Of a stretch of DNA of 15,033 nt, positions 6,950 through 13,233 are shown one piece after another. The DNA is from an uncultured Lachnoclostridium sp. (GTDB taxonomy: Bacteria > Bacillota > Clostridia > Lachnospirales > Lachnospiraceae), in contig CABQJX010000065.1 of assembly GCA_902464595.1 (NCBI GenBank), forward strand, positions 1 to 15,033. The letters run 5' to 3'. Each line of letters starts with the position of its first letter. The stretch's first letter is position 1. The position numbers were made by a program, and so were the translations under genes. The notes under the pieces were generated by a model that was not told the origin of the DNA, made no database searches, and saw only the letters and a list, made by a program, of their open reading frames with translations.

Positions 6950-7233
6950 AACACTTCAAGTTCAAAAATCCTTCTGTAAGCAAGCCTGCGCTGGATTGAT
7001 CGACCTTGTGATCTTGGTATCATATTATATCATTGTCGCGGCTGAAAAATCAATAAAGTTGTCAAAAGTGCTCATTTGTCCTTTTTTTGAAAAGAAAAAT
7101 ATCTAAAATATAGGTTATAAGGAAAGAAGAGTTTGGTCATAATGCAGAAGCTCCCTGTTTGTATTGAACCAAGTCTTATGAAAGGAAGAACAAAGGGACA
7201 GCCTGGTGCAGCTGGCTGGAAAGGAGGGCTCTT
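6950..7233. promoter_or_regulatory. Divergent intergenic region between the Crp/Fnr gene and the DUF3100 operon
   Basis: AT-rich, with several candidate sites. On the minus strand TATAAT (7024-7029) could serve the regulator gene, although no good -35 lies 17 bases away (a TTGACA at 7060-7065 is too distant). The 14-bp dyad TGAT-N6-ATCA at 7009-7022, next to that -10, is a possible Crp-type operator. On the plus strand TTGAAA (7087-7092) and TATAGG (7109-7114) with a 16-base spacer could drive the DUF3100 operon. A 31-codon ORF follows at 7142. All assignments are tentative. Confidence 0.4.
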
Positions 7234-7237
7234 ATGA
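7142..7237 (+). CDS. Possible 31-residue leader ORF coupled to the DUF3100 gene
   Basis: ATG at 7142 opens a 31-codon frame (MQKLPVCIEPSLMKGRTKGQ and onward) whose TGA overlaps the ATG of the DUF3100 gene as ATGA. A purine-rich AAGGAAAGAAGAG (7119-7131) lies 10 bases upstream and could act as a ribosome binding site. The downstream gene has its own excellent AAGGAGG inside this ORF. It resembles no known protein to me. It may be a translated leader for coupling or simply a chance frame. Confidence 0.3.
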   Translation: MQKLPVCIEPSLMKGRTKGQPGAAGWKGGLL

Positions 7238-8118
7238 GCGGAAAAAAAGAGACGTATGTGTATGGTTCCTTAAAGGAACGGTTTGCGTTGGAATGGAGGA
7301 TCTACGCGCTGGCTTTTGGCTTTATTTTAATTGCAGATAACATTGGCCAGATCAAAATTCCGGTGGGGAAGGGAATGTTCATTCTTTTTCCTATCTTTTA
7401 TGCCATTATCCTGGGGGTGCTCAGCGGTCCGCAGGTGTTAAAGATTGCGGATAACCGCCATGTGAAAGCAGCTTCTAAATTGGTAGTTGTAGGGATCTGT
7501 CCTTTTATCGCAAAGCTGGGAATTACTGCCGGGGCCAATATTGACACCATTTTAGAGTCGGGTCCGATCCTTCTGCTTCATGGATTTGGCGGACTTTTGG
7601 GTCCCATCCTGGCTGTTCCGATTGCAGTTTTACTGGGCATGAAGCGGGAAGCTGTGGGAGCCTGTCATTCGATTAACAGGGAGTATCATATGGCTCTGAT
7701 CAATAACATTTACGGGCCTGATTCTGCTGAAGCCAGAGGAAGCCTCTCCATTTATATTGTAGGCGGCATGGTGGGAACCATTTATTTCGGCCTTATGGCC
7801 TCGGTTGTGGGAATGACCGGCCTGTTCCATCCCCAGGCTCTGGGGCTGGCATCCGGTGTGGGTGCAGGTATTATGATGGCTAGCTCCAGCGCAAGCCTTT
7901 GCGCTATTTATCCGGAATGGGCGGAGACGATCTCTGCCATGGCCAGCGTAGGGGAGACCATAGCAGGAATCACAGGAATGTATATTACGATGTTTCTGGC
8001 GATTCCCATGACTGACCGTGTCTATCGGATGCTGGAACCTAAGTTAGGAAAGCTCGGGACAAATGGAAATGGAAAGCTTGGGACAAATGGAAGGGACAGG
8101 AAGGAGGAAAGATCATGA
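7234..8118 (+). CDS. DUF3100 family membrane protein (putative transporter subunit)
   Basis: A 294-residue polytopic membrane protein matching the DUF3100 pattern as I know it: GQIKIPVGKG near residue 38, LGMKREAVGACHSINRE at 134-150, a glycine-rich LASGVGAGIMMASSSASL at 205-222, and a closing ITGMYITMFLAIPMTDRVY. The family's function is not established. Gene context suggests a permease. AAGGAGG (7221-7227) sits 6 bases before the ATG. The stop overlaps the next gene's ATG (ATGA, 8115-8118), so the two are translationally coupled and probably form a complex. The hydrophilic C-terminal tail contains a 24-bp tandem duplication (GKLGTNGN/GKLGTNGR). It is the first main gene of a four-gene operon with an amidohydrolase and a TauE/SafE protein. 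Confidence 0.75.
   Translation: MSGKKETYVYGSLKERFALEWRIYALAFGFILIADNIGQIKIPVGKGMFILFPIFYAIILGVLSGPQVLKIADNRHVKAASKLVVVGICPFIAKLGITAGANIDTILESGPILLLHGFGGLLGPILAVPIAVLLGMKREAVGACHSINREYHMALINNIYGPDSAEARGSLSIYIVGGMVGTIYFGLMASVVGMTGLFHPQALGLASGVGAGIMMASSSASLCAIYPEWAETISAMASVGETIAGITGMYITMFLAIPMTDRVYRMLEPKLGKLGTNGNGKLGTNGRDRKEERS
8047..8094 (+). repeat. 24-bp in-frame tandem duplication
   Basis: Two adjacent 24-base units at 8047-8070 and 8071-8094 differ at one internal base (C versus T at unit position 9) and at the last two bases. Each encodes GKLGTNG plus one residue in the tail of the DUF3100 protein. The near-identity points to a recent slippage duplication. Confidence 0.85.
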
Positions 8119-8561
8119 GGTATATTGAGTGGCTTGTATTATTTGCTCTGGCCGCCTGCGGAACAGGGCTTGCGAATCTGATCGGATATGGAGTGGGGGT
8201 TTCGGATTCTCTTCCCGGTCTTGTGATCCTTATTGTGATCTCTATGGGAGCGGTGCTTTTGACAAAGATTTTGCCTTTTAAGCTTCCGATTGTGGCTTAT
8301 TGCTCCATTTTAGGTCTGATCTCAGCTTCCCCCATTTCACCGGTAAGGGAATTTGTGATCCAGGCAGTTTCCAATATTAATTTTACAGCCCCGTTTACTA
8401 TGGTGGGAGCCTTTGCCGGACTGGCGATCAGCGATCAGCTGAAGACTTTTATCAGCCAGGGCTGGAAGATATTGATCGTGGGGATCTTTGTTATGACAGG
8501 TACATTTGTGGGCTCCTGCATATGGGATCAGCTGATGCTGACCCTGGCCGGGGTGATCTAA
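8115..8561 (+). CDS. Small integral membrane protein, partner of the DUF3100 protein
   Basis: 148 residues, almost entirely hydrophobic, with four to five predicted membrane segments (about 4-24, 31-50, 55-72, 93-108 and 119-145) and short polar loops. Its ATG overlaps the stop of the DUF3100 gene by ATGA, and the following amidohydrolase starts 12 bases after its own stop. I do not recognise a named family. The context and tight coupling suggest a second subunit of the same transporter. No catalytic motif is visible. Confidence 0.7.
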   Translation: MRYIEWLVLFALAACGTGLANLIGYGVGVSDSLPGLVILIVISMGAVLLTKILPFKLPIVAYCSILGLISASPISPVREFVIQAVSNINFTAPFTMVGAFAGLAISDQLKTFISQGWKILIVGIFVMTGTFVGSCIWDQLMLTLAGVI

Positions 8562-8573
8562 GGAGGACTGGGA

Positions 8574-9911
8574 ATGAATATAACAGAGAAGAATGAAAAT
8601 AAGACAGTCTGTGATCTTCTGATCCGCGACACGACTTTGCTGGTGCGCTTTGACTGTTTAGAAAAACACTGGGATTTGGCTGTTTCAGATGGAAAGATCC
8701 TGGAGGCAGGGGAAGGTCTGGCGGAAAAATATGAGGCAGAGGAAGTGATAGACGGAAGGAAAAAGCTGTTTATGCCGGGCCTTATCGACTGCCATATGCA
8801 TACAGGACAGCAGCTTTTGAAGGGGCTGGTTTTGGACGGGAAGCCTATTATATGGACCAGGATCATGCTTCCTTTTGAGAGCACTCTGACGCCGGAAAAA
8901 ATGACTCTCAGCGCCCAGACGGCAGCCCTTGAGATGATCCGATCAGGCACGACCGGATTTATTGATGCGGGAAGTTATTTTATGGAGGATGCAGCCTCTG
9001 TTTATGAGAAGAGCGGACTGAGAGGGGCTTTATCTTATTCCACCATGGATGAGGCGGGGCTTCCAGACTCTATCGCTATGGATGCGGCTGAGGCGGTAAG
9101 GCGCACCGATTCCCTTTATGACCGTTTCCACAAAAAGGGAAATTTAAAGGTATATTATTCCCTTAGAGCCTTAAATTCCTGTTCCAACCGCTTGGTGGAG
9201 CTGGCCTCCCAGAGGGCAAGGGAGAGGAAAACCATGCTTCAGGCCCACATGAACGAATATATGGGAGAGGTGAATGGAATCCTGGAGCGGGAAGGGATGC
9301 TTCCTTATGAATATTTGGAAAAAATGGGAGTGCTGGACAGCCATTTTCTGGGCGCTCACAGCCTGATCCTTTCAGAAAGGGAAATGGAGCTGATCCGGGA
9401 GAGGGGATCGAAGGTGTGTCATTGTCCGTTCAGCAACTGCGGCAAGGCGGTTCCTGATACGCCAAAGCTTCTCTCCATGGGGATCCCTGTGGGGATGGGA
9501 ACCGATGGCGCAGCCCATGGAGGCCTGAGCCTGTGGAATGAGATGAAGATTTTCCGCTCTGTTATGAATATTTATCACGGTGTTCCCAACCGGGATCCAA
9601 AGGTTATGCCGGCAGAACAGATTTTTAGGATTCTGTTAGAAGGAGGGGCTAAGGCCCTGGATGAGCCGGGACAGCTGGGCCAACTGGAACCGGGATACAA
9701 AGCGGATCTGATCGGGATCAATCTGGATCAGCCCCATTTGTGCCCTACGGGAAATCTTCTTCATACTCTGTTTGAGTGTGTCAATGCAGGAGATGTGTGG
9801 GATATGATCGTAGGCGGAAGGGTTATTATGAAGGATCGGGAAGTGAAAACAATGGACGAGGAGCGGATCCTTTATGAGGCGCGGGCATACATGGACAAAA
9901 ATCAGCAGTGA
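8574..9911 (+). CDS. Metal-dependent amidohydrolase (TrzA/AtzA/SsnA/MtaD type)
   Basis: A cytosolic 445-residue TIM-barrel hydrolase of the COG0402 group, which includes S-adenosylhomocysteine/MTA deaminases, guanine and cytosine deaminases and triazine hydrolases. All expected metal and catalytic residues are present: GLIDCHMHTGQ (His74, His76), AHMNE (His225, Glu228), GAHSL (His262), HCPFSN (His283) and GTDGAAHGG (Asp311). A small N-terminal composite domain and the closing GYKADLIGI are also typical. AAGGAGG (8560-8566) lies 7 bases before the ATG. Members hydrolyse an exocyclic amine or amide on a nitrogen heterocycle, so the substrate is probably a purine, pyrimidine, pterin or related compound, but the sequence does not decide which. 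It sits between the membrane genes and the TauE gene. Confidence 0.9.
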   Translation: MNITEKNENKTVCDLLIRDTTLLVRFDCLEKHWDLAVSDGKILEAGEGLAEKYEAEEVIDGRKKLFMPGLIDCHMHTGQQLLKGLVLDGKPIIWTRIMLPFESTLTPEKMTLSAQTAALEMIRSGTTGFIDAGSYFMEDAASVYEKSGLRGALSYSTMDEAGLPDSIAMDAAEAVRRTDSLYDRFHKKGNLKVYYSLRALNSCSNRLVELASQRARERKTMLQAHMNEYMGEVNGILEREGMLPYEYLEKMGVLDSHFLGAHSLILSEREMELIRERGSKVCHCPFSNCGKAVPDTPKLLSMGIPVGMGTDGAAHGGLSLWNEMKIFRSVMNIYHGVPNRDPKVMPAEQIFRILLEGGAKALDEPGQLGQLEPGYKADLIGINLDQPHLCPTGNLLHTLFECVNAGDVWDMIVGGRVIMKDREVKTMDEERILYEARAYMDKNQQ

Positions 9912-9938
9912 AACGGTGTTTGAGGAGGATAATGAAAC

Positions 9939-10691
9939 ATGGAATTTTGGATGATCGTCGCAGGGGCAAACCTGATCGTAGGTGCATTTGTGGGCCTTAC
10001 GGGTGTGGCTGGCTTCCTTCTTCCAATCGTATACACCAGCGTTCTGGGGATGGGAGTGACCCAGGGGCTGGCCCTGAGCTTTGCAGCTTTTATCGTATCG
10101 GGGGCTTTGGGGGCCTATAACTATAATAAGGCCGGCAATTTGGATATTCCCTTCGGGATCCGTCTGAGCCTTGGAAGCCTGGCCGGAGCGATCCTGGGAG
10201 TAAAGCTGAATCTTATTATCCCGGAGAAAACAGTACAGATCCTGCTGTATCTGGTGGTTTTCCTTTCAGGGATCTCCATCCTTTTGCGGAAGGATCAAGG
10301 GAAGGAAAAGGGAGAGGAAGACTATGTGATTTCAGAGCATTTGGCCGCAACCCTGCTTCTTGGCTTTCTCACCGGAGCGGTCTGCTCTCTGTCAGGGGCC
10401 GGAGGGCCAGTTTTAGTCATGCCTCTTTTGGTGGTTCTCGGCATTGGAATCCGCACAGCAGTAGGTGTGTCCTTATTTAATTCTGTGTTTATCGGCATAC
10501 CGGCCTGTGCCGGATATATGCTCCAAAGCCCTGTGGGGGAACTTCTTCCCATTATGGCAGCAGCTCTTGTGTTCCACGCAGCAGGCGTTCTGTTTGGAAG
10601 TAAAAATGCGGTGCGCATCAACCAGAATCTGTTAAAAAAGGGGATCGCCGTGTTCTCCATTTTCATTGCTGTATGGAAGCTGGCTCTATAG
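9939..10691 (+). CDS. TauE/SafE-family anion exporter
   Basis: A 250-residue membrane protein with the internal duplication of the TauE/SafE (sulfite/organosulfonate exporter) family: GLTGVAGFLLP at about 19-29 and its counterpart SLSGAGGPVLVMPLL at 150-164, each followed by hydrophobic helices, with a charged cytoplasmic loop around 117-133. The length is typical. AGGAGG (9923-9928) precedes the ATG by 10 bases, and the gene follows the amidohydrolase by 27 bases. Family members export sulfite, sulfoacetate or other small organic anions. Here the cargo is probably a breakdown product of the amidohydrolase pathway, which is inference. A short inverted repeat CCATTC/GAATGG (10694-10714) without a T run follows the stop. 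Confidence 0.87.
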   Translation: MEFWMIVAGANLIVGAFVGLTGVAGFLLPIVYTSVLGMGVTQGLALSFAAFIVSGALGAYNYNKAGNLDIPFGIRLSLGSLAGAILGVKLNLIIPEKTVQILLYLVVFLSGISILLRKDQGKEKGEEDYVISEHLAATLLLGFLTGAVCSLSGAGGPVLVMPLLVVLGIGIRTAVGVSLFNSVFIGIPACAGYMLQSPVGELLPIMAAALVFHAAGVLFGSKNAVRINQNLLKKGIAVFSIFIAVWKLAL

Positions 10692-10763
10692 TGCCATTCA
10701 GAAGCTCAGAATGGATATGGAAGAAAGGGAATCCGGGGAAAATCAGGGAACTGAGGGCTTTGT

Positions 10764-10792
10764 TTGACAGATGCTGGGTTTAAAGCTATAGT
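10764..10792 (+). promoter_or_regulatory. Promoter of the trkA-like/kdpDE-like operon
   Basis: TTGACA (10764-10769), a 17-base spacer and TATAGT (10787-10792) form a near-consensus promoter. Transcription would start near 10799, inside the following inverted repeat, giving a leader of about 105 bases. Confidence 0.8.
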
Positions 10793-10794
10793 AG

Positions 10795-10831
10795 AGGGCA
10801 TAAAGATTTCTTTATAGAATCTTTATGCTCT
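10795..10831 (+). terminator. Hairpin at the operon boundary (terminator and/or operator)
   Basis: AGGGCATAAAGATT (10795-10808) pairs with AATCTTTATGCTCT (10818-10831) over 14 bp with one G-T pair and a 9-base loop. A pyrimidine-rich run follows. It could terminate the upstream DUF3100 operon. It also straddles the inferred start site of the promoter at 10764-10792, so it could instead be an operator or a 5' hairpin of the downstream mRNA. Confidence 0.55.
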
Positions 10832-10862
10832 TTCCTTCTATTTTCTCTAGTTTCTTTATAGA
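10807..10862 (+). repeat. 12-bp direct repeats TTTCTTTATAGA in the leader
   Basis: TTTCTTTATAGA is found at 10807-10818 (overlapping the hairpin loop) and at 10851-10862, 44 bases apart, in the T-rich leader of the trkA-like operon. Spaced AT-rich direct repeats are a common layout for OmpR/KdpE-type response regulator sites. The operon encodes such a regulator, so autoregulation is plausible but unproven. Confidence 0.5.
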
Positions 10863-10904
10863 TACTTCTTTTACAATCAAGAAAAAGAGAAGGGAGGAAA
10901 TAGA

Positions 10905-11342
10905 ATGCTGTTTCGTAAAAATAGATGCAGGATTATTGCAGGATGCGGGCCTCTTGGCGCAGCTTTAGCCAGGTCATGGGATCGGAAGGGATGTAAGGTG
11001 GTTGTGATCGACACAAGCCAGACAAATCTTCGCCGGCTGCCCATAGAGTTCGGAGGATTTAAGCTGGAAGGGGATCCCACGGATGTGGAGGTGCTGGAAG
11101 CAGCAGGGATCAGGGAAGCGGAGCTTTTCATTGCCTCTGGGGGAGATGACAATACCAATCTGCTCCTGTCTCAGATTGCCAGCCGGATTTTTGGTGTGAA
11201 GCAGGTGTATGCCAGACTGGATGATGCGGGGAAGCGTTCTCTGATCCGGGACATGCCGGTGGAGGTGATCAGCCTTCATGAGCTGGCAGACGAGGACTAC
11301 GGGCGTTTGGCCGAGACCATGGATAAGGGGGCGGCGGTATGA
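10905..11342 (+). CDS. TrkA-N (RCK_N) NAD-binding potassium-transport regulator
   Basis: 145 residues forming a single Rossmann-type RCK_N domain. GCGPLG gives an intact GxGxxG dinucleotide loop, VVVIDTS supplies the acidic residue at the end of strand 2, and EGDPTDVEVLEAAGI is the usual TrkA segment. The ligand-binding RCK_C domain found in full TrkA or KtrA (about 220 residues per unit) is absent. Such proteins gate TrkH/KtrB-type K+ channels from the cytoplasmic face, but no channel gene is in the window. It is the first gene after the promoter at 10764. Its stop overlaps the next start (ATGA, 11339-11342). Confidence 0.85.
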   Translation: MLFRKNRCRIIAGCGPLGAALARSWDRKGCKVVVIDTSQTNLRRLPIEFGGFKLEGDPTDVEVLEAAGIREAELFIASGGDDNTNLLLSQIASRIFGVKQVYARLDDAGKRSLIRDMPVEVISLHELADEDYGRLAETMDKGAAV

Positions 11343-11743
11343 GCAAACGGGCAGTAGTCTGCGGGCAGGGAGCGTGCACAGCCTTTCTGCTTTCCGGCCT
11401 TTTGGAGAAAAAATATAAGGTGACTGTAATCGCAGAGGATCCTGAGTTTTGCCGCAAAATGGCGGAGGAAACAGATTCCCGGGTGATCTTAGGGGATCCT
11501 GGAAGCCCAGAGGTTTTAGAGGATGCCGGGATCCGGGGATCCCAGGTGATCCTGGCTTTGGGGGAACGGGATGAGGATAACCTGGAGATATGCCAGATGG
11601 GGACTAAGCTGTTCGGGATCGGCCGCTGTATCTGCCTGGTTCATAATCCCAGGAACAAGAGGCTGTTTGAACAGCTGGGAGTAGATCAGGCTGTAAGCCT
11701 TCCGCTGATCTTAGCTCAGGCTGTGGAGGAAGAAACTAAATAG
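11339..11743 (+). CDS. Second TrkA-N domain protein, with altered nucleotide-binding site
   Basis: 134 residues, homologous to the preceding protein (LGDPGSPEVLEDAGIRGSQV parallels EGDPTDVEVLEAAGIREAEL) and also lacking RCK_C. The nucleotide loop reads GQGACT, without the third glycine of GxGxxG, and the strand-2 acidic position reads Ala in VTVIAEDP. It may therefore bind NAD(H)/ATP poorly. Translational coupling by ATGA suggests a heteromeric complex with the first protein, resembling the two N domains of a classical fused TrkA split into separate chains. The histidine kinase gene follows within about 50 bases. Confidence 0.82.
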   Translation: MSKRAVVCGQGACTAFLLSGLLEKKYKVTVIAEDPEFCRKMAEETDSRVILGDPGSPEVLEDAGIRGSQVILALGERDEDNLEICQMGTKLFGIGRCICLVHNPRNKRLFEQLGVDQAVSLPLILAQAVEEETK

Positions 11744-11790
11744 ATTTTATTTGGGAGGGATACAGACTCTTATCAGGAGGAATGCAGGGA

Positions 11791-13230
11791 TTGAAACGGG
11801 AATTTGTGAAGAAATGTGTCAGAATGGCTTTCATATGGGGGGCTTCTACCGTTCTGGCTGTTATCATGGATCAATTCGCCATCCGGGCGGAAAATCTGCT
11901 CTTAGTATATATGCTGGGCGTGATCATCTGTATTCTGGCTTTGGGAAGCTTGTACTGGGCGCTGTGGGCAGCCGTCTTGTTTACTTATACCTTTAATTTC
12001 CTTTTTACAGAGCCGCGCCTTACCTTTCATATGGGCGATGTCAATTATGCGGTGTCCTCCGTCATTTTTGTGATGGGGGCATTTATGGTATCTACACTTG
12101 TAGTGAAACTGCAGAAGCAGATGCAGATTGCCAACAAAAAGCGGGAGATCACAGCCAAGATCAATGAGATCGGAAACGGATTTTTAAACTTATCAGGACT
12201 TCAGCAGATCAAGGAGTACAGTGAGGAAAGCCTCTCCAACCTGACGGGGCGGAGGGTGACGGTTCTTTTGCAGGAGGAAAGGGATAGGGAGAAGGACAAA
12301 GAAAAAGGCGACGAGAAAGTTGGAGAGAAAGGCGGAGAAGAGAGAGAAAAGGCGGATTTTAGCTTTGTAAGGCCTCTTTGCAATGGAGAAAAGACATATG
12401 GGGCGATCCTGTTTCAGGGACAGGACCGGGAGCTGAACGAGGAAGAACGCATTTATGTAGATACGGTCATTTCCCAGCTGACTCTGGTGGTAGAGCGGGA
12501 GCTTTTAAGCCGGGAACGGGAGCGGGCCCGTATGCAGGTGGAGCGGGAGCGGCTGAAAAGCACTCTGCTTAGGAGTATTTCCCATGATCTTCGTACCCCT
12601 CTCACCGGTATTACCGGCAGCGCCGGATTCCTTTTGGATAATCTGGAGATTATGGACGAGGAAGCAGTCAAAACCATGTTAAAGGACATCTGTACCGATT
12701 CTGAGTGGCTCAGCACGATGGTAGAAAACCTGTTGAATATGACCAGGATCCAGGAAGGGCGGCTGGATATAAGCAAAAAGAAAGAGGTTGTGGACGATTT
12801 GGTATCCGGCGCAGTGTGCCTGGTGTCCAAACGGGTAGGGGATCATATCCTTAGGACAGAGACGCCGGAGGATATTTTGCTCGTGTCCGTGGACGGGCGG
12901 CTGTTTACCCAGGTTCTTGTAAATTTGCTGGACAATGCGTTCCGCCATTCCGGGGAGAGGACAACGGTGACGCTGTCCGTCAGACGGCAGGGAGATCAGC
13001 TGGTATTCAGCGTATCGGACAATGGGGTGGGGATCCCGCAGAATAAGATGGATCAGATATTTGACAATTTCTTTACAACCGCTTATGAGGTAGGAGACCG
13101 GCACAGAGGAGTAGGGCTGGGATTAACGATCTGCAAGGCGATCGTGGAGGCTCAGGGCGGAGCTATAAGAGCCTTTAACAGCCCCCAGGGCGGAGCTGTG
13201 TTTGAGGTATCTATGCCCATGGAGGATTAA
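11791..13230 (+). CDS. KdpD-like sensor histidine kinase lacking the KdpD N-terminal domain
   Basis: A membrane histidine kinase of about 479 residues. The N terminus holds four membrane segments of the KdpD/DUF4118 type, including ENLLLVYMLGVI and FNFLFTEPRLTF. A GAF-like region follows, interrupted by a very charged linker (about 162-188). The kinase core has the H box SISHDLRTPL (His265), N box NLLDNAFRHS, G1 DNGVGIP (about 410-416) and G2 GVGLGL (440-445). The roughly 400-residue cytoplasmic KdpD/Usp region of classical KdpD is missing. The ATG at 11782 is only one base from AGGAGG (11775-11780), too close. The in-frame TTG at 11791 is 10 bases away and was preferred. The response regulator follows immediately, so the two are partners. 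The signal is probably K+ or ionic strength, by homology and by the TrkA neighbours. Confidence 0.88.
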   Translation: MKREFVKKCVRMAFIWGASTVLAVIMDQFAIRAENLLLVYMLGVIICILALGSLYWALWAAVLFTYTFNFLFTEPRLTFHMGDVNYAVSSVIFVMGAFMVSTLVVKLQKQMQIANKKREITAKINEIGNGFLNLSGLQQIKEYSEESLSNLTGRRVTVLLQEERDREKDKEKGDEKVGEKGGEEREKADFSFVRPLCNGEKTYGAILFQGQDRELNEEERIYVDTVISQLTLVVERELLSRERERARMQVERERLKSTLLRSISHDLRTPLTGITGSAGFLLDNLEIMDEEAVKTMLKDICTDSEWLSTMVENLLNMTRIQEGRLDISKKKEVVDDLVSGAVCLVSKRVGDHILRTETPEDILLVSVDGRLFTQVLVNLLDNAFRHSGERTTVTLSVRRQGDQLVFSVSDNGVGIPQNKMDQIFDNFFTTAYEVGDRHRGVGLGLTICKAIVEAQGGAIRAFNSPQGGAVFEVSMPMED

Positions 13231-13233
13231 GTG

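Noticed and set aside
10694..10714. Inverted repeat CCATTC/GAATGG after the TauE gene as a terminator
   Set aside because: The 6-bp stem has a 9-base loop and no T run. The hairpin at 10795-10831 is the better candidate for ending this operon.
10800..10904. A c-di-AMP (ydaO-type) riboswitch before the trkA-like genes
   Set aside because: This was considered because of the potassium context, but the leader is too short and T-rich and shows none of the conserved purine-rich core I would expect.
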